From: Patescibacteria group bacterium
GTDB lineage: Bacteria > Patescibacteriota > Microgenomatia > Daviesbacterales > UBA10151
Direction of reading: 5' to 3'
Assembly: GCA_018816815.1 (NCBI GenBank)
Contig: JAHIVD010000083.1
Span: 1 to 17,751 of the forward strand
DNA length: 17,751 bases
Shown here: piece by piece, positions 14,315 through 17,751 of the stretch
Position numbering within the stretch: position 1 is the stretch's first letter
How the letters are laid out: the number at the start of each line of letters is the position of its first letter
Made by a program: the position numbers and the translations under genes
The notes under the pieces: model-generated
What the model was told of the DNA's origin: nothing
Databases searched by the model: none
Seen by the model: the letters and a program-made list of their open reading frames with translations, nothing else

Positions 14315-14419
14315 AGATTTTTGTTTAGGCTTAATTCTAACAAAAATTCGAGTTATAGAATAGACAGCGTATAATTCAGAAAGTATTAAGGATATCTGCA
14401 ATTTGAGGTTTTGGGGCGA

Positions 14420-15027
14420 TTAGGGACCGGATGGAAAAATAGGGGCAAAGATCAGATTATGTTTCTTAACTGATAAATCGCTCAATTCCTGATGAATGAT
14501 ATTTGTCAAAATAGCATATTCATTGCATTTCCTGACATCATGAGTTTTCCGTAATCCGTCAGTTTATTACGGGTTTTCTGACCCATCATTCTTTGTTGAA
14601 TCCATTTTCCGCTCCTGCCGTGTCTTTTCCAGTTTTCTCTAGCTCTATTAATAGACCTTTCAGGATCAGATATTTCCTGTAATCCTTCGTATCCTACTTT
14701 TGCAAGCCAGAGCTTTATTGGTTCAGTTTTTGGACTGGGAATAGATTGAATAAGGCGGAACAGTGTTTCTACATCAGCTGTGTCAGCCATCCTTATTTTT
14801 CCCTCCTCGGCTTTTAATTCCAACCGGTGACAATTTGTCACCACTTCACTTCCTTCTTTCCTAAGTCTTTCTGATAATTTATTCCAATACTTTCTGGATT
14901 TGGCAAAAACAGGTTGATCTATCAAAATAGCAACAATATCTAATACTGAAAAATACCATTTCTCCTTTTTTTCATCCCACCGGTGGCGGATTTTCTTTCC
15001 TTCAAAAATAGCCAGTTTTGCAGGCAT
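14420..15027 (-). pseudogene. BRO-N (phage antirepressor-like) protein, frameshifted and 3'-truncated
   Basis: The N-terminal 150 residues form a good Bro-N DNA-binding domain, as in phage antirepressors. It opens with AIFEGKKIRHRWDEKKEKW and YFSVLDIVAIL, continues with YWNKLSERLRKEGSEVVTN, and contains LFRLIQSIPSPKTEPIKLWL and AKVGYEGLQEI. The frame then changes at about 14550/14551. The literal frame ends early at 14506, but adding one T (TAC-GG to TAC-TGG) restores LTDYWKTHDV, then RKCNEYAILTNIIHQ and DLSVKKH, the expected continuation of this family. After that the match is lost and the restored frame stops at 14420. Usual family length is about 260-280 residues; here about 195 survive. 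The DNA-binding half may still be made as a 173-residue protein. Confidence 0.75.
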
Positions 15028-15180
15028 TAATTTACATTATTCCTAATTTTACCGAAGTCAGGAAAGAAATTAAGAAGGGCGGATGCGAAGCTGTATTACT
15101 GTTTGATAGAACGTCAGCTATAGCCTGAAGTGTTAACTCTGGGATTACACATTGCATTGTGATTTGTTCTGTCTACAAGC
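15028..15180. other. Intergenic region between the BRO and GT-C/TPR genes
   Basis: About 150 bases with no gene. No T-run-bearing hairpin or strong promoter was found, apart from AT-rich sequence directly upstream of the BRO start. Confidence 0.5.
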
Positions 15181-16803
15181 TTATTTATTGGTTTCCAGAA
15201 GTTCCTGTTTTAATGTTTGATTGTTTGGATCAATGTTTAGAAGCTGTTGAAAAATATCCCTGGCCTTATCTTTATCCCCCATAGAAAGATAAACAATTCC
15301 GATGGCATTTTGCAGCGGGAGGTTTCCTGGATTCATTTGAACGGCCTTTTGAAAATTTAAAAGTGCAAGATCATACTTTTTTTGCTCAAAGTATACTGCT
15401 GCGGTATTTTGATAGGATTGCCACAGATTAGGATTAAACTTAAGGGCATTTTGATAATTTTCCAGGGCTTTGTCCAGCTGTCCAAGCTCTCCGTATGTGT
15501 TTGCCAGATTGTGATAAGCATCGCCGTAGTCAGGTTTTAATTCAATTGCTTTTTGAAATTCCTGCAAAGCCGCAAGCTTATCCCCTTGCCTTCCGTAAAC
15601 ATCACCTAGATTATTGTGTGTATTAGGGGAAGAGGGTGAAGTTTTTCCGGTTGCAATCCAAAGATTATCCTGATTTTTCCAATCTGTATTCCTAACAACA
15701 GTTCTCAGGGAAAATAAAATAATTGTTATAGCGAATAAAATATATCCTGTTTGTCTGAGTTTTGCAGAACTAATGAGTTTATCAAACCCAAGTCCTACTA
15801 TAGCCAGGATTCCAATAATAGGAATGTATAAATATCTTTCAGCAACAAGCCAATTTAATCTGAACGGATTAAGGGTAGGTAAAAGAGTAATTAAGAAAAA
15901 TGATAGCCAGAAAAAGATGAATTTATTCTTTCTATAACTTATCGCTAATGTGGCAAAAAAAGCTAAAGTGATTAAAAACCTGCCGGCGAATTCGGTTTTA
16001 CCAAAAGATAACTCTGAATGATAAAGAGTTAATGTTTTGGGGAAAAGAGTTAATTCAAAATATGAAGTTATGGAAACAGGTACGGTAATAAGCGGATTGT
16101 CCATACCGCCTTGTTGATAGTGGGTAGTTTGCAAAGCAGTTTGGCGCTCCGGCAAGGCACTTAAAGTAATTAGTAGAAAAACCAGCGCAACTAAAAAATA
16201 GGGGAGCATTTTAAACCAATTCTTTTTAAGATTTCCAAATGTACCTTCAAAAAGGGGAAATATTAAAAAAAGAGCTAAAGGCATTTGCGGGTGTGACATA
16301 AAAGAGAGAAAATAGGCTGTTACAGAGAGCCAATATAGGGAAATTCTTTCCCGGGAAGATAGATATAAAACAAAAGAAAGTAAGAAGAAAAAGCCGTATT
16401 GTGTATACATGCCCCCTGAAATCCAAACAACTGTTTCGGAAATTGCCGGATGCACGGCAAACAAACAAGCTACAAGAAAGCTTAAACGTTTGGAATAAAG
16501 AAGATTAAATAAGGTATAAACCAGAAAAACCGAGCCAAGATGAAAGAAAATATTAATTGATCTAAAAAGTGCCGGGTTAAACTCTCCGATTTGAAAAACA
16601 ACCCAGTATAGAAATGGTCTTATATAACCGATACCATGGCTAAAGATATCGTTGAAGTTTCCGATGTTAGGGTTTTGAACGATTTCAGCAAGATCATCTG
16701 ATAAAAATGAATTGTTTAAAGAATTACCATATACAATCAAGACTAATGCTAGCAGGAACAACAGACTAAAGCGGTGTTTCCTGATTGCTTGGGCAAGGAT
16801 CAT
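15181..16803 (-). CDS. GT-C/TMTC-like multi-pass membrane protein with C-terminal TPR repeats
   Basis: A 540-residue protein resembling the TMTC-type O-mannosyltransferase architecture: a GT-C membrane core, then tetratricopeptide repeats. The first helix is followed by NSFLSDDLAEIVQNPNIGNF, with the DD pair (36-37) typical of GT-C active sites in the first external loop. About ten membrane helices follow up to residue 375. From about residue 395 there are four TPR units with the usual pattern (NNLGDVYGRQGDKLAALQEF, then KAIELKP; three more follow). The ATG at 16803 is chosen over an in-frame TTG at 16818. A TATAAT at 16820-16825 would place the start about 10 nt upstream of the ATG. It may glycosylate exported proteins using a lipid-linked sugar; this is inference. 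Confidence 0.8.
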   Translation of the reverse strand: MILAQAIRKHRFSLLFLLALVLIVYGNSLNNSFLSDDLAEIVQNPNIGNFNDIFSHGIGYIRPFLYWVVFQIGEFNPALFRSINIFFHLGSVFLVYTLFNLLYSKRLSFLVACLFAVHPAISETVVWISGGMYTQYGFFFLLSFVLYLSSRERISLYWLSVTAYFLSFMSHPQMPLALFLIFPLFEGTFGNLKKNWFKMLPYFLVALVFLLITLSALPERQTALQTTHYQQGGMDNPLITVPVSITSYFELTLFPKTLTLYHSELSFGKTEFAGRFLITLAFFATLAISYRKNKFIFFWLSFFLITLLPTLNPFRLNWLVAERYLYIPIIGILAIVGLGFDKLISSAKLRQTGYILFAITIILFSLRTVVRNTDWKNQDNLWIATGKTSPSSPNTHNNLGDVYGRQGDKLAALQEFQKAIELKPDYGDAYHNLANTYGELGQLDKALENYQNALKFNPNLWQSYQNTAAVYFEQKKYDLALLNFQKAVQMNPGNLPLQNAIGIVYLSMGDKDKARDIFQQLLNIDPNNQTLKQELLETNK

Positions 16804-16819
16804 TGTTAGAGTATACAAG

Positions 16820-16825
16820 ATTATA
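16820..16825 (-). promoter_or_regulatory. -10 element (TATAAT) of the GT-C/TPR gene
   Basis: A perfect TATAAT on the minus strand ends 16 nt before the ATG at 16803. The absence of a good -35 and of a Shine-Dalgarno repeats the pattern at other genes here. It also argues against the TTG at 16818 as the start codon. Confidence 0.4.
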
Positions 16826-16852
16826 TACTTTCAACGGAAGATGGATTTTGAA

Positions 16853-17545
16853 TTATCGGGGTATAGTTAGGATAGTTCCGGGTTCAATTAAATCAGGATT
16901 TGAAATATTATTTGCTTGGGCAATTTTATCAAAGGCATATATATCTCCATAAGCACGGCCGGCTATTTTAGAAAGCCAATCACCCTTTACTACCGTATAC
17001 GCATCACCGTCAATCTTTGGTCCCCAGATAGTTTCATTCCCTCCGCCTGTTCCCAAGGCTTCAGTTGTAGTTTGATCCTGAGGTTCTGGAGTAGTTTCCG
17101 GTGAAGCTTCCGGTGTAGCTTCTGCCTGAGCTTGACTTACTTCCAGTTCAGGGATTTCTAGCACCTGACCTGTTTCGATTTGATCAGGATTAGTCATATT
17201 ATTTGCCTTAGCAATTTCCGTATATTTGTACCCGTCCTGAAAATATTTATCAGCTATTGTAAATAGAGTATCACCATCCTTGACCGTATATTTACCAGGA
17301 AGCCCTTCAGGTAAAACATCCTGTTCTCCTTCCGTTTGTTGTGCAGGACCTAAACTGGATTGACTTTTGCTGAAATAATTAAAGACTAAAATTCCAATGA
17401 CTAAAACAATTAGCGTTCCCAGAACTAAACTAACCTTTGATTGATTAGAGTTAAGCTCGTTTTCGATTCTTTCCATATAGCTATTGCCATTTGGAACTAC
17501 AGGTGTTTTCAAAGTTTTTTTGGATTTAGAAGTTGTTTTTGCCAT
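16853..17545 (-). CDS. Membrane-anchored protein with two LysM domains
   Basis: A 230-residue peptidoglycan-binding protein. A basic cytoplasmic N-terminus (1-36) is followed by a single membrane helix (about 39-57). The first LysM is at 85-132 (YTVKDGDTLFTIADKYFQDG to GQVLEIPEL), then a Pro/Thr/Glu-rich linker (about 138-170), and a second LysM at 182-229 ending at the C-terminus (YTVVKGDWLSKIAGRAYGDI to GTILTIPR). Both repeats keep the GD-x-L and N-x-x-x-P-x-x-I features. It probably tethers the membrane to the cell wall or places a partner there; no enzyme domain is present. Its promoter, TTGACA-17-TAAAAA, shares its -35 with the tRNA-Asp promoter. The 5' leader is about 33 nt without a clear ribosome binding site. 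Confidence 0.9.
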   Translation of the reverse strand: MAKTTSKSKKTLKTPVVPNGNSYMERIENELNSNQSKVSLVLGTLIVLVIGILVFNYFSKSQSSLGPAQQTEGEQDVLPEGLPGKYTVKDGDTLFTIADKYFQDGYKYTEIAKANNMTNPDQIETGQVLEIPELEVSQAQAEATPEASPETTPEPQDQTTTEALGTGGGNETIWGPKIDGDAYTVVKGDWLSKIAGRAYGDIYAFDKIAQANNISNPDLIEPGTILTIPR

Positions 17546-17584
17546 TTTTTGAGGACAGTTGGAGGCAGTTTTTTCTACAGGTTC

Positions 17585-17613
17585 TTTTTAATCCAAAAAA
17601 GGTTAATTGTCAA
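17585..17613 (-). promoter_or_regulatory. Promoter of the LysM gene
   Basis: On the minus strand, a perfect TTGACA (17608-17613), a 17-nt spacer and TAAAAA (17585-17590). Its -35 overlaps the + strand TTGTCA of the tRNA-Asp promoter by five bases. Confidence 0.6.
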
Positions 17614-17635
17614 GAGGGCAAATGTTAAGTATAAT
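17607..17635 (+). promoter_or_regulatory. Promoter of tRNA-Asp
   Basis: TTGTCA (17607-17612), 17-nt spacer, perfect TATAAT (17630-17635). The predicted start is near 17642, giving a leader of about 34 nt made largely of a 15-bp tandem duplication. Confidence 0.65.
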
Positions 17636-17640
17636 ACTAA

Positions 17641-17670
17641 AGACTAAAGTTAGTTAGACTAAAGTTAGTT
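17641..17670 (+). repeat. Perfect 15-bp tandem duplication in the tRNA-Asp leader
   Basis: AGACTAAAGTTAGTT occurs twice in direct succession (17641-17655 and 17656-17670), between the -10 box and the tRNA. Confidence 0.9.
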
Positions 17671-17675
17671 AAGTT

Positions 17676-17749
17676 GGGGCCGTAGCTCAGTTGGTTAGAG
17701 CGTCTGGTTGTCAACCAGAAGGTCGCGGGTTCGAGCCCCGTCGGTCCCG
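17676..17749 (+). tRNA. tRNA-Asp (anticodon GTC)
   Basis: Acceptor GGGGCCG / CGGTCCC (one G-T pair) with discriminator G, as expected for Asp; D arm GCTC with loop AGTTGGTTA; anticodon stem TCTGG / CCAGA around loop TTGTCAA; T loop canonical TTCGAGC. The 3' end lies 2 nt from the window edge and CCA is not encoded. Confidence 0.97.
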
Positions 17750-17751
17750 CT

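Noticed and set aside
14315..14401. Longer N-terminus for the unknown helical protein (ATG at 14401)
   Set aside because: The extra residues are unlike the rest of the protein, and the ATG at 14314 begins the charged helical region.

Overview
The window is low-GC DNA. It carries densely packed envelope-glycan genes, almost no Shine-Dalgarno sites, several apparently leaderless promoters, and small membrane proteins with Pro/Ser-rich tails. Together with a LysM protein, a TMTC-like GT-C/TPR protein and Fic/HNH/BRO-N accessory genes, this suggests a Patescibacteria (Candidate Phyla Radiation) genome, plausibly Microgenomates-like. That placement is inference from style only. TGA ends at least the first Fic gene and there is no sign of global recoding, so code 11 is assumed.

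Region 1 (1-5586) is a surface-polysaccharide locus. On the + strand are the C-terminal part of a Wzx-type flippase, a SAM methyltransferase and a GT2 glycosyltransferase, coupled by 1-nt and 8-nt overlaps. On the - strand are an O-antigen ligase/polymerase-like membrane protein and a second methyltransferase broken by an in-frame TGA. A PIG-V-like mannosyltransferase starts 2 nt from the ligase start on the opposite strand. Together these could assemble, modify, export and polymerise or ligate an envelope glycan.

Region 2 (5690-6583) holds a single-pass membrane protein with Ig-like repeats and tRNA-Gly(CCC), transcribed divergently from a repeat-bearing promoter region.

Region 3 (about 6584-15180) is an accessory region with many broken genes. 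It contains a possible transposase relic, a truncated PD-(D/E)XK-like ORF coupled to a Fic-wHTH gene, and an HNH nuclease gene downstream of a 5'-truncated DUF2075 helicase. It also contains a Nudix hydrolase, a frameshifted membrane protein, a second Fic-wHTH gene, tRNA-Thr(CGT), an unknown helical protein and a frameshifted BRO-N gene. Each Fic gene has its own array of short repeats at its promoter. One is an alternating half-site array around a good promoter; the other is four 10-bp tandem repeats. This is the most suggestive sign of an uncharacterised regulatory module.

Region 4 (15181-17751) has a multi-pass GT-C-like protein with C-terminal TPRs, a membrane-anchored double-LysM protein, and tRNA-Asp(GTC). 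The LysM and tRNA-Asp promoters point away from each other and appear to share one -35 hexamer.

All family names come from reading motifs in the translations; no database search was run.
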